Position numbers and translations under genes: made by a program | Part shown: piece by piece, positions 31,066-42,140 of the stretch | Layout of the letters: every line of letters begins with the position of its first letter | Position numbering within the stretch: position 1 is the stretch's first letter | NCBI GenBank assembly: GCA_020746995.1 | Contig: JAGPXD010000007.1 | Coordinates: 372,001 to 436,000 of the forward strand | From: Plectosphaerella cucumerina | Lineage: Eukaryota; Ascomycota; Sordariomycetes; Glomerellales; Plectosphaerellaceae | Direction: 5' to 3' | Length of the DNA stretch: 64,000 bases | The notes under the pieces: generated by a model | What the model was told of the DNA's origin: nothing | Databases searched by the model: none | The model's input: the letters and a program-made list of their open reading frames with translations, nothing else

Positions 31066-32598
31066 CTACCTTGAAGCCCACAGCTGCTTGAGATCGCCTA
31101 GGAATGCGTCCCCGACGATGAACCTCCGCTTGACCTCCTCCAGTAGACCAATTACTGCGTCTTGCTGCGAGGTGGTGTAGGCTCTTGCCCCCGCCACTCG
31201 CAGAGGGAAGAGGAAGAGGACTGCGGATAGACTGGTGGTCTTGAGAGCGAGCCTCGTGGATTGAATGATCGTGTTGAAGTAGGTGGCGATGTCAGTGTTG
31301 GAGAGTACAGGCACATCGATGCCCATCTCCAGCCAGTGATGCACCTCGTAGTCGAAGTTTCCGGAGAGATAAATGCTAGCTGCGGCATGGAAAGTGGTGG
31401 CGAGCAGCATCTCTGGTGTTCTGTGAGGCACAAGTGAAGCGGCGGCGGCCCAGTCGTTGAGGACAGCTCGGAGCTGGAAGCCTTCAAGGGCGAGGGACTG
31501 CGCCAGGGGAAGCACGAGGGCGATGGGGGTTGTTTCCAGGGCATCAATCATGGTCTCAGTCCTAGCCTGGGTCAGCGAAAAAAGACTATGCGAGACTTCA
31601 GTGTGACAAACCTTGCTCTCAAGTCAGCACACGAAGCTACGATCTCAAGAACCTGTTCCGGAAGGTGACTGTCTCCCATGCCTCGGATGGCCTCCACCCA
31701 CTCAGGGGTGGCAAGGAAGCTGGCGTCATTGAAGATGATGGATCTGCACACCTCAAAGGCGCGAACCTGTACGAAAAAGTTGCGCAACGGGTCGGAGCGA
31801 ATCCCCACGGGGCCGATGGCAGTTAAGGCACGGGACGTGCCGAAGACCATGTGCTGGAGCCAACGCTGGCCGGAGGGGTCCTGCATGAGCTGCGACCGCA
31901 CGTCAGATGCTGGGATGAAGCCCGGGACGGAGGAAAAGGGGGTCCAACGTACTTCGAACAGACCCAGGAAAAAGGTCGACCACAGGATGGCGGCGTGGGG
32001 GGCGGGGGCCTCGGCGACAGCGGCCCTCAGATCGGAGATTGATCTCGCATACGCGTCCAGGGCGAAGTGCAGGGCGGCACGTGGGCGTTCGGGAGAGGGG
32101 CCCAGGGCATGGGCCTGCATCGCGCCAAGGGCGAGCATGGCGTTCATAAGGTGGGCGCCTGACGATGACGAGGACGGGCCGGATGTCTTGGCGAGGCTCT
32201 GCACGTCGGCGAGGAAGGAGGGGCCGCTGCCGGTGAAGCTGTTACGTTGGATGAAGGTGTCAAAGTATCGGAGGAAGGTCTCCTCCGGGCTGGCAGGTGA
32301 AGGCATCCGGGGCAGAGGCGGCTTGTGGCCGGGAAGGCCGAAGGTAGCAGGCGTCAGGTGCCGGCCGGTGTGGAGGACGATGGTGTCAGTGGCGGATGAT
32401 GGGGAGGGGAAGACGCAGATGATGCCGCGCGCCTGGCAGCGGGTGCATGGGTGTCGGCCGGAACACTGCGGCGGTCAGGGGAGACATATCCCGGGGTGTA
32501 AGTCGAGGGAGGGAGGGGAGACGAACTTTGGTATGGCTCTGAGCACAGCGGGTGCATCTGGATCTCCGCGTCCGACGATCAAAGGGTCCAGGCGGCAT
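31066..32598 (-). CDS. Zn2Cys6 transcription factor (fungal-specific)
   Basis: Exons 32527-32598, 31953-32465, 31612-31889 and 31066-31561 encode 452 residues. The zinc cluster is split by the first intron (GTTCGT...CGCAG) and is perfect after splicing: Cys15, 18, 25, 31, 34 and 41, spacing C-2-C-6-C-5-C-2-C-6-C. The 63-nt intron 31890-31952 keeps frame and could be missed; removing it restores the family motif LFE-LMQDPSG. The rest is an alpha-helical fungal-TF middle domain (YFDTFIQRNSF, LMNAMLALGAMQAHA, WLQHMVFGTSRAL). It acts in the nucleus on CGG-type sites. The gene sits between the flavin monooxygenase and the secreted hydrolase, and shares a promoter region with the latter, so it may control either. 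Confidence 0.88.
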
Positions 32599-33267
32599 CG
32601 CAAGATTGTTTCTCGATGAGGAATGGTGTGTGAGGTCAGGAGGTGAAGGTTTGCGGCTGGATGGATGGAAGCGAGGGCTTCCGAGATCCGATGGTGTCCA
32701 AGAAGAAAAGGGGGGAAATGCCGGCAGGGGCTCAGATGCAGTGAAGCCACACGGCGGTAGACGAGGCCAGTGCTCCGGGACGCCGTGCTATGCCTGATCG
32801 GGAACCAGTCTGGCGACGCTAGAGACGGGGCGGGCCCGTGATCGTGGCTGACGCCAATCACCGGCCCTACGAGGCTGGAGTGCCGATTTATTTATGGGGC
32901 GTAGGGCGGCCGGTTGTCGGAGTGCACCTCCACACTGCCCGTGGCTTGGCATTAAGTGACAGGCCGCTGGGTGTCAAAGGGCGTCGGGAGGCGGAGTGAG
33001 CGGAGCTGGAAAATGGGAGATGACGATTCCCGTCGGGCGGCTGCGCCATCACCGGCCAAAGTCTGCTCTATTTTTCCCCGTGCTTGGCCCGGAATGGAAA
33101 GAGTCAGGCGAAGGCATGGCACGCCAAGTGATGAACGGCATGATGGGCATCAATTGGGGGACTTCACTTGGGTTTATAAGTAGGAGAGGGTCTGACCTGA
33201 ATGTTCATCTCAACATCCAGCATCAACAACTTCACCTTTCATTCAGATCTCTATCATCTTCAACAAC
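32599..33267. other. shared divergent promoter, regulator / secreted hydrolase
   Basis: 669 nt between divergent genes. A TATA-like box is at 33175. Several CGG/CCG triplets occur, but I see no clearly spaced palindromic zinc-cluster site. Confidence 0.5.
33175..33180 (+). promoter_or_regulatory. TATA-like element of the secreted hydrolase gene
   Basis: TATAAG, 93 nt before the ATG at 33268, followed by a CT/CA-rich leader. Confidence 0.45.
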
Positions 33268-34398
33268 ATGTCCACTTCTCTCCAGATCATTCTCGGCGGC
33301 CTCGCCCTGGCAGCCAACGCCATCATCCTCCCCCCTCCGTCCGGCCCCTTCGACGTCTCCATGTCCATCAGCGCCCTCACCGATGCCTCCCGCCTGGACC
33401 CATACGCACCCGCCAATGCCCCTCATGACCGGCGCGTCATGATCTCGACTTTCCTCCCCGTCGAGCCATCCCTATGCGGCTCCCGTGACGTCGTTCCCTA
33501 CATGACGCCCCTCAACGCTGCCGTTTACGACGAGGCCGCTGTCGCCTTCGGCCTCCCCAACGGCACATTCGCCTCCCTCAAGCTGGACAACTGCGTCCCC
33601 AAGAAGCAGACCCCGTGCAAGCCCGCCAACGCCACTACCGTACCCCTGATTCTCTTCTCCCCCGGCTGGGGCAACCCCCGCCTGCTTCACAGTCTCATGG
33701 CCAAGGAGATCGCCAGCCGCGGCTTCGCCGTCGTCACTATCGACCATTCCTACGACCCTTCTTTCATTGAGTTCCCCGATGGCACTGTCTACCGGGGCGT
33801 CGAGCTCGACGCCGAAAACTCCACCCAGCTCGAGGAACTCGTTCAAGTCCGCGCCCAAGACGCCTCCTTCGTCCTCACCCACCTCCACGAGAATGCCGTC
33901 GTCGGCATCAACCTCGACAAGACTATCATGATGGGCCACTCCCTCGGCGGTGCTTCTTCCGCGGCTGCCATGCTCTCGGACCGACGCATCCTCGGCGGCA
34001 TGAACATTGATGGCATGATGTTCGACCCCGTCCTCGATGCAGGCCTCGACAAGCCGTTTGCGCTTGTTGGCGCAAAGCCCCGCGATGACCCTACCTGGGA
34101 TACCTTCTACGATGCCTCGCGCGGACAGAAGTCTGAGTTGGCCGTTGAGGGCACCAAGCATGGCAGCTTCACGGACATCCCTGTCCTTCTCAAGGCGCTC
34201 AATGTGACGCTTCCTGCTGAGGTCCAGACCGTTTTGGAGGGAGAGCTGGGCACCATTCCGTTCGGGCGGACTAGCCAGGTCGTCGCTGGGATTGTCGAGT
34301 CGTTTGCCGGGCTCGTGTTCGAGGGAAAGGTCGGTGGCGTATTTGGAGCGGGCGATGCCGCGCTCCCCGAGGTTTCAGTTGTCAGGTCGGGCCTTTGA
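33268..34398 (+). CDS. secreted alpha/beta hydrolase (PAF-acetylhydrolase/esterase-like)
   Basis: An intronless frame of 376 residues. MSTSLQIILGGLALAANA is a signal peptide. The alpha/beta-hydrolase core shows PLILFSPGWGNP (oxyanion strand), RGFAVVTIDHSYDPSFIEFP and the nucleophile elbow GHSLGGAS with Ser225. Candidate acid and base are the Asp in NIDGMMFDPV and the His in TKHGSFTD. The His-Ser-Phe-Thr-Asp ending and the IDHSYD motif recall platelet-activating-factor acetylhydrolase-like fungal enzymes, which cleave short acyl esters. Cys70, 109 and 117 and several NxT/S sites (PNGT, PANATT, DAENST, LNVT) fit secretion. Substrate unknown. Flanked by two Zn2Cys6 regulators on the opposite strand. 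Confidence 0.88.
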   Translation: MSTSLQIILGGLALAANAIILPPPSGPFDVSMSISALTDASRLDPYAPANAPHDRRVMISTFLPVEPSLCGSRDVVPYMTPLNAAVYDEAAVAFGLPNGTFASLKLDNCVPKKQTPCKPANATTVPLILFSPGWGNPRLLHSLMAKEIASRGFAVVTIDHSYDPSFIEFPDGTVYRGVELDAENSTQLEELVQVRAQDASFVLTHLHENAVVGINLDKTIMMGHSLGGASSAAAMLSDRRILGGMNIDGMMFDPVLDAGLDKPFALVGAKPRDDPTWDTFYDASRGQKSELAVEGTKHGSFTDIPVLLKALNVTLPAEVQTVLEGELGTIPFGRTSQVVAGIVESFAGLVFEGKVGGVFGAGDAALPEVSVVRSGL

Positions 34399-34755
34399 AC
34401 GTCTTGGCGATGGTGTCTAGACTATTTGTCTTTATCAGTAGAGAGCATAGACTTGGGATAGAAGCTCGCAGCACAGCTCGCGAGAGGGGCAAGAGATCAT
34501 AGAACCAGCGTCATAATGTCGTACATATCTAGCTAGAAAGCAACTTCATCCGACAGTTACAAGGTCCGTTCAATGCAAGTGGCATAAAAGTATGGTTCCT
34601 GGTGGGTGTTGGCTGAATCGCATCTTGCCAGGCGATTCAGGGGTTCAGGGGCTTCCCTCAGGATCTGCGGTTTGGCAGCATCACCGGAACTTCGATTAAG
34701 ACGAAAATATTCTATCAATTATACACCGAACTCGCTTCAAATTATGTTCTCCCTG
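34399..34755. other. convergent 3' region, nothing recognised
   Basis: Terminators and 3' UTRs of the convergent hydrolase and regulator genes would lie here. Fairly A/T-rich, no other signal. Confidence 0.5.
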
Positions 34756-37046
34756 TCATCTCCTCATTTCTCTTGCTTGGTCGGCCCCCCACATTCCCCA
34801 GTGATCGAGTTGCCCGTACTCCCCGCCAGCTCCCATCATGTGTCCCGTGGCGAACTGTGGTCCCCCAATCCACGAAAACTCGTCGTATCCCATGCTCATG
34901 CCCTCACCAAATGCAACACCGCCAGAAACGCCCGAAAGATCAAGCGGTAACGTTTCCTGCACGGATGCCGAAGCCTCTTCCCTCCCGCCATCCGTCTCCA
35001 TCTCGTCAGGCTTGGCGGTGGCTGCCCTCCACCGCTGAATCCTAGCCACCACATCAGGCACTTGCACCGACGTCCCTGTCTCCCTTCCTGCTCTCTGGAG
35101 CGTCTCCCATGCACCGAGGACGAGCTTTCCAAACATTTCCGTCATGGGATGGTCCGGCGCGCCAGTCGAGGGCTGGAACCTCGCCTCGTGGTTCATGTCC
35201 ATGACCTCCCACGCTCTCGTCGCCCCCGAACTCAATGGCCGCCGCTTCAGGTCCTCGATGATGTCCAGGTAGGCCGGGAAGGGAAAGTGTAGCCACATGA
35301 ACCACGTGAAGCCCTTGACAAGCGGCGAGGCCAGCATCTTCGTATCGCACTCGAGCACGCGGCAGGCGTGGCCTAGCGAGACGTCACGTTCGGCATCGGA
35401 GCGCGCGGCGGTCTTGGGATCTGCCCAGTGCTGTATGATGTGGCACTTTGCCATCTGGGCACGCGAAGACCAGATGGCCATGAAATGCGTCGGATCACCT
35501 TGATCGAGGTGGCGGAGGTAGTCGTGCTCGATGCGGGCCTCGAGGGCTGCCGGGTCGCCATCGGCGGGCAGACGGCGAGCTACAGAGCGTAGAGCGGGCT
35601 CCGTGAAGGCGAGGTGCGTGGGGGAGTTGCGGATCCAGTCGCCCAGCTCGGCGCGGGTGACGGCAAAGGCGGCGTCGGTGCCGCGTCCGTGGGAGACGGG
35701 CGGCGCCGCCATACCTGGGCGTAGCTCAGCGTCTCCGACGTTGAGAGGCACACGGCAGTCCCAGAGGGGACTGAGCATGGCCGTGTCGGAGTAGGAGAGC
35801 TGGCCGACGCGGGTGTCGAAGAAGACGAGGGCCCACCAGAGGCGGCGGCGCATCTCGGCCTCGAAGACGTCGCAGCGGGCAAGGGTGGATTCTTTGTGAA
35901 TTCCCATCCGGCGGGCGATGCGGACGGCCATGCCGATGACGGGCGAGAGAGAACGGGGGTCGGTGACGGGGCGGAGGGAGCACTGGGAGCATTAGTCCAA
36001 TGAACCAGTAAGGGACAGCGAGGAACATTGTAAGGGTTTCTACTCACGAGGTAGAGGAAGAAGGCCGTCAGACAGTCGCGGTCGTCGGTCTGCAGGAACC
36101 GGCAGCTGGCGAGTGCGCGCTGACATCCGCGCTGGAACCGTCGCAGGGCCTCCTTCCGGGGCATCCCAAGAATGGCTCGACCTTCATCATCGGATAGTGT
36201 GCCAGTGGCGACGGAGTAGATAGAGAACATGAGGGCCTCCAGGCGGGGCTCCAGGGAGGATAGGTCGGCGGCGGCCTCGATGATGCGTGGCTGCAAGCTC
36301 GGGGCGTGCGTCACCTTCAGCAATGGATTGACGTTGTCGAGGTAGACCTGCCAGAGGCGCAGGATCTGGGCGAGCGGCGGGTGCAATGTTGATGTCTCTT
36401 CGGGACCGGCGCTGGAGCCGAAGAGCTGGAGGTGCTCGTCGTTTTCGAAGAGGGAGCCCCAGGCGTCTCTAACGGTGCGCCTGCGTACCGAGTCGTCTAG
36501 GAGGTCGCTGCCTTCATCGTCGGTGTCGTCAAGCTGAAGCTGTCAGCGGGGAGCGAGGGGTGGAACAAATGGCGAGGGAAGTACCTGTACTTCTGATCCT
36601 GGGCTGGTAGCGTACCACGTTCTCCTAGAGCGGTGTCAGATGCAGGCCGGTGGCAGAGTACCTACCAAAGTGAATTGGACTTACTTTGGTTCACCTTCGC
36701 TGCCGATGTTGGTCGAGACGGTTGGCGAGGGGGTATGTGTCTGTTCCACATGAGGCTTTTCGATAGCGAGGGCTCTCTTTTCCTCTCGACCGCCATGCAG
36801 GGGCTGGAAATCGACGTTGTTGCGGCGCAGGAGGTCTTCGTATGTCCTCAGACGGTCGAGGAGTTCGCGTTCGGGGAACCGCCTCTTCCTCGGGCGGGAT
36901 TGGGTCGCGGGCACGCAGGAGACATTGTGCTTGATGCAGCTGCCGCAAGGAAAGCTGCGGTCGCATTTGATCTTGCGCTGTTGGCAAACGAGGCATGAGA
37001 GAATTCTCGGCGCCGGCGCGGGGGCGGACGCAGATGATGGTGTCAT
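34756..37046 (-). CDS. Zn2Cys6 transcription factor with fungal-specific TF domain
   Basis: Exons 36685-37046, 36585-36624, 36048-36533 and 34756-35982 encode 704 residues. Introns are 60, 51 and 65 nt; the acceptor of the second could be at 36540 instead, adding two residues. The zinc cluster has Cys18, 21, 28, 34, 37 and 44. It is followed by a linker RPRKRRFPEREL and a short coiled coil LLDRLRTYEDLLRRNNV for dimerisation. The middle domain shows LWQVYLDNVNPLLKVTHAPSL and, after the third splice, IGMAVRIARRMGIHKES and EMRRRLWWALVFFDTR, the strongest signature of the fungal TF domain. A Met/Gly-rich acidic tail may be an activation region. Nuclear. Adjacent to the MFS transporter gene, with divergent starts 529 nt apart. 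Confidence 0.93.
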
Positions 37047-37575
37047 GATGTTGAGGGAGACGCGTGCAATTCACCGATAAATGGTCGACTTCGGGGGCGA
37101 CCCGGGGGTTACATATGTCCGGAGGCCCTGTCAGCCCTAAGGGGCGGCGAAGGTCTAGGCTGCTCTGGCGGGTATTCAGCCTGTTCTGCGTCATGCAGAG
37201 GGAGCTTACTCCCTGCAAACGAGGTGGTTGTCTCGGGATTTTCTAACGTCCGGTGCCGCTCTTCCGAGAGATGCGTGTGCTGGACCCTGACTGGCGGCCC
37301 CTATTTTCTCACACTGCAGTACCAAAGTCCTTCGGACCAGTCTATTGTCCGACAACACCACTACGATGTCCGACCTCGATCATCTCGGGACCACAAGATG
37401 CAAATCGCCGGGATTGCAGTGAAGGTCCTATGTCCGAGTGCACTGGCTGGAATTGAAATAAATCTGCCACGTCCAGCTTACCTCTCTCGTCCCATTCATC
37501 TCTCCCAACACCATCACCACCAACTTCTCCCATCTCACCACCCTCGATCATACCCTGTCCACACCCTGATCAACC
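37047..37575. other. shared divergent promoter, regulator / MFS transporter
   Basis: 529 nt. The right part is CA/CT-rich before the transporter ATG. No defined operator seen. Confidence 0.5.
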
Positions 37576-39601
37576 ATGTCTTCCACAGAACACCCCTCTA
37601 GCTCGTCCGAGGCAGACACCTCCACCAAAGTTCCGGCCGACACCCCCCACGGCAACACCTCGTGGCCTCGCCAAAAGATTGCCATGAACAAGAACCAGGT
37701 CTTCTTCGTCCTGCTCACCGTCATGATGAGCATATTCCTCGTCGCCCTCGACCGAACAATCATCACTACCGTATGGCGGTTCTCTCACTCCGAAATTGAT
37801 CTCCTCTGACCAATTGCCTAGGCCATTCCCAAGATCACAGACGAGTTCAACTCCCTCGATGACGTCGGCTGGTTAGTCTTACCTCCTTGTCGTTTACCCC
37901 TGGCTGTCTTGAACGTTCTTCATGTTCTTATAACCATCAACGTGACCACCGTCGACTTCTGAGAGCTTCCAACACAGCCATTGAAGACAGAGCTAACTCA
38001 GATGATCACAGGTACGGCAGTGCCTATCTCCTCACCTCGTGCGCCTTCCAGCTTTCCTACGGCAAGCTCTACACATTCTGGTCCGTGAAGACCGTCTTCC
38101 TCTCCAGCATAGCCCTCTTCGAGATTGGTTCGGCCATCTGCGGCGCGGCCCCGTCCTCAACCGCCTTCATTATCGGACGTGCCATCCAGGGCGTCGGCGC
38201 TGCAGGCATCTTCTCCGGCTGCGTGAGTCTTCAATCCCCTTTTCATTTGTGATTAACAACGACAGCTGACGTACTCAGATTGTTTGCATCATCTATGCTG
38301 TCCCTCTCGAGAATCGTCCTCGCATCCAGGGCCTCTTCGGCGCTCTCTTCGGCATCGCCTCCATCGTCGGCCCTCTTGTCGGTGGCGCTTTCACCTCCCA
38401 CGTCTCCTGGAGATGGTGCTTCTTCATCAACCTCCCCTTTGGCGCTGTAGCTCTCGTCATTGTGGCTGTTTGTCTGCGCATACCCGACCGCGACACTACC
38501 CAGGCCTCCATCAAGGAGAAGCTGTCCCAGCTAGATGGGCTCGGCACAACCGTGCTGGTGGGCTCCGTCGTCTGCCTCGTCCTCGTCTTCCAATGGGGTG
38601 GCCAGAAGTACGCTGTGAGTGAATCCTTGACTTCATTGTTCCTAGAAACGCGGCTAACATTACCAGTGGAACGATGGTCGCATCATTGCTCTCCTCGTCG
38701 TCATGGGCATCACGGCCATCGCCTTTATCGCCACCCAGATCCTTCTCCCTCGCACGGCCACCCTGCCTCCCCGTATCTTCAAGCACCGCAGTATCATCGC
38801 CGGCGGCTGGGCCACCACCTGGGTTGGAGCCTCCATGTACATCTTCAGTAAGTCAATCCCTCAAATCTCTCCCCAATGCAATGACCATGAAGCTGACGCC
38901 TGCTAGCTTACTTCCTCCCCATCTGGTTCCAGTCCATTCTCGGCGTCTCCGCTGTCGACTCCGGCATCCGCATGCTGCCCCTGATGCTCTCCATGGTCCT
39001 CGCCTCCATTACGAACGGTTTCGCCGTCCACAAAATCGGCTACTACACCCCTTCTGCCATCTTCGGGTCTTGCGTCATGGTCATCGGCGCCGGGCTCCTC
39101 ACCACGCTGCAGGTTGACAGCCCGACTGGCCACTGGGTCGGGTACCAGATCCTCTACGGCTTCGGCCTGGGCATGTGCTTCCAGGCGCCTAATCTCGCCG
39201 CCCAAACCGTGCTGCCGACCCGCGACGTACCCATTGGCACGTCGCTCATGTTCTTCATGCAGCTGCTCGGCGCTTCCATCTTCATCCCCGTTGGCCAGTA
39301 CGTGCTCCTCACGCAACTGAGCCACGAGCTCGCTGGTGTTGGGGGGCTCGACCTGCAAGCTATCAGCTCCAGCGGCGCAACTTCATTGTCGACCTCTGTG
39401 CCCGAGCACCTCCGGGAGACGGTCCTGTTGGCGTATAATGCGGCACTCCGTGACGTTTTCCGTCTCGGCCTGGCACTAACATGCCTCATCGTGCTGGGCA
39501 TCGCCGGCTTGGAATTCAAGAGTGTCAAGAAGGAGGCACAGGCGGGCAAGGACGCCGCTGGGAAGCTGGAAGCCGAGGGAGTGAGTCGGGAGAAGAAGTG
39601 A
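37576..39601 (+). CDS. MFS transporter, DHA2-type drug:H+ antiporter
   Basis: Six exons give 555 residues: 37576-37770, 37822-37871, 38012-38222, 38279-38614, 38667-38847 and 38907-39601. Introns are 51, 140, 56, 52 and 59 nt; the 140-nt one is the longest seen in this window. The N-terminal 45 residues are Ser/Thr-rich and cytosolic. Motif D1 LDRTIITTAIPKIT spans the first splice; motif A-like and B-like segments (GKLYTFWSVKTVFL, GRAIQGVGAAGIFSG) and motif C-like GPLVGGAF follow. About 14 hydrophobic segments are present, ending in a Lys/Glu-rich tail. Such plasma-membrane proteins export toxins, drugs or the product of a neighbouring pathway. Its position beside a regulator and hydrolases suggests export for this cluster. 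Confidence 0.93.
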
Positions 39602-40233
39602 ACTACGGCCGATAGAATAGAACACTTAGCACATGTATTCTTAATGAATCTCTTCTCAAAATTTTGGAATCATATCTGCCGGAGACATGCTGCGTCCCAT
39701 TTCGGGTATTCTTGTTCGTTAGGGGTCACTGTGAAGCGAGGACATCGAGGCTAGCCAGAAAAGGTGAAAATGTCATCGCACCTCAAAAAAGACTCTCCAC
39801 TCTCATCTGCGGGGGCTGGGCGAAGCATGAATCGCGAGATGTTCACTCCCGCCTGCAAGACGCACTTGCGTTCGTGAAAATTACTATGCCGAACGTATCT
39901 ATTCATTCACTCACATCAGTGGGCCACTTCTCTTGGCCGTGATGAAGCTGATGCCGCCGTTGAACCACAAACTGGGACAAGCGCCCTGCTTGGAGCCAGT
40001 AAATACGCCTCTCTCGCTCTTCGAGAAACCAACGTTCCCGTTGATTCGACGGCTTCGAGATGAGGCGCTTTGTTTCTGCCTGCCGCTTAAACCACCGAAC
40101 GGAGTTTAGTCGCTCCTTTTACTTGCCGGACACTCGATCCATCCCCAAGATAAAACAGGAAGATGGCCCCAGGCTTTTTGCAAGACATGATCGACTCGTC
40201 TCATCTATCACACAACATCGTTGCTCCAAGATC
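39602..40233. other. intergenic, nothing recognised
   Basis: 632 nt between tandem genes. No repeat or RNA gene. Confidence 0.5.
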
Positions 40234-41734
40234 ATGTCCTTCGAAGAGCTTGTCACTTCCATTCGCCATCCGAAGGCAGTAGGGGATGGAGAATTGCCAC
40301 TGCCTCGAGTCACACTTGGGGCCGTGAACAGAGATGGTACTGCTCCTACGGCCGCTGCACCACATGACTGTCATGACCACCAAAAGCTAACCTCTAAAGG
40401 TTCTTTCCACTACGCCAAAGCTTTTGCGGAAGAGTCAGTCGAAAGCACGGAGACAGATGCGCTGCACTACATTGCCTCAGCAACCAAATTGGTCACCACT
40501 GTTGCCGTGATGCAATGCGTGGAGAAAGGTCTATTGGACCTTGACGCCAACATCGCCAAAGTACTGCCAGAATGGGAGAACCCCCAAGTCCTCACTGGAT
40601 TTGAAGAGGACGATCGGCCTATCTTCCGACCCTCAACGAAGCCCATGACACTACGGCAAGTCTTCGTATTCGCTCGAGACAAGGCTTTGGGCACATTCTG
40701 ACATCATCTCACATGGTTTAGACACCTCTTGACACACACGAGCGGCTTGGCGTATGTCTACATGGAGCCTCTCCTGACTCGTTATTCTCAGCTTCCGATC
40801 GCCGAACCCCGGAATCCGTACACAATCGTAAGTCACTTGCCGTTTTCTTCTTGTATTCAAGGTACAGTGCTGACAACGTCGTTCGTGAAGAAAGACAAGT
40901 TCTACCCCTTCCTGGTGTGTGAGCCCGGCGACCGCTGGCATTACTCCCCAGGGTTGGATTGGGCCGGTGTCATGGTAAGATTCATCCCCCCGGTGTGGTT
41001 CATGAGCTAATGGGTCAGGTGGAGCGAGTCACTTCCCAGAGACTCGGTGACTACATGAAGCAGCACATCTTCGACATCGTCTCAGTCAAAGACGCTACCT
41101 TCCACCTTGAGACTCGAGAGGACTTGCGGGCTCGATCGGCGAAGGTCTGGGAGCGAGCCGGGAATGATCTTCGCCTTAGTGAAGGAACTCCCTGGGCTGA
41201 TCCAGTGCCGGAAGATCTTGGTGGCGGTGGGCTGTATACCACTGCCAGTGAGTTGCTCAAGATCTACCAAGGCATTCTGAACGGAAAGTTGCTCCGGCCA
41301 GAAACCGTCAAGACATTGTTCCAGCCTCAGCTGAAGACCACGGCGGGCCTCGACAACCAACCCGACCACTCGTCGTCCTATCGCAACGCCGTCTACAACG
41401 CTGTTCCCAGCGATATGCCTGTGAACTTTGGCCTTGGCGGCTTGCTGAATCTTGAGCCGATCCCAGGGCGTCGATCGGCACAGTCGCTGACATGGTCCGG
41501 GATGCCCAACTGCTACTGGGTAGGTTCGGTGCATCACTCTATCTACCTAGGAGACATGTTGACTGATTTGCTATCTCATAGTGGATTGACCTGGAGAAAG
41601 GCGTTGCGGGTGTCTACTTATCACAGCTAACCCCGACTGGAGATCAGCAGGCCATCAAGCTCTTGACCGAGTTCGAAAAGTTTGTCTACCAGAGCATTAA
41701 GAAGCTGGAGACCCGGTCAAAAGAAGCCAGCTGA
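40234..41734 (+). CDS. beta-lactamase-fold serine hydrolase / LovD-like transesterase
   Basis: Six exons give 400 residues: 40234-40336, 40400-40655, 40722-40827, 40891-40974, 41019-41519 and 41582-41734. The second intron is of the GC-AG type (GCAAGT...TTTAG): only this donor restores TLRHLLTHTSGL, a family hallmark. The fourth intron is only 44 nt. The active-site SxxK is Ser61-Ala-Thr-Lys64; a Tyr in WHYSPGLDWAG corresponds to the class C Tyr; DLGGGGLYTTASELLK and FGLGGLLNLEPIPG complete the fold. Members act as esterases, or, like LovD, move acyl groups onto polyketides. No signal peptide, so cytosolic. Its nearness to the MFS transporter and monooxygenase makes a tailoring role in a small pathway possible. 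Confidence 0.9.
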
Positions 41735-42140
41735 GGTAGAGGCTGGACATTTGGGATCACTGAAAGCTCGAAAGTCTCCTTGCTTTTATTTCAAATTAAA
41801 CTCGGCTCTTTTGGTAGAAGCAGATGTGTGCCTGTCCATCATCTTCTATCCAGCGCGAGAACACCTGGTTCAAGACCTAGCTTCTCTCATCGCATTCTAG
41901 TGACCCGCTCAATTGCAATCAATCACATCAAGAGACTGCAATTTCTACGAAGCCTACATACAGACCAGTCTATGCACCATCAGGCTGTACAATTTTACGT
42001 GATCCCATCACAACAGAACCTATTCTTCACCATTTTGGGATTTAGGCTGGGTTTTGAGAAAATCATATTCAGAGCATCAACAACTACATTCGTGTTCCTC
42101 GCATGACACCCAACGTACAGTCGCTCCCAAGTACTAGCTC
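41735..42140. other. convergent 3' region
   Basis: 406 nt between convergent genes, A/T-rich, no other signal. Confidence 0.5.
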
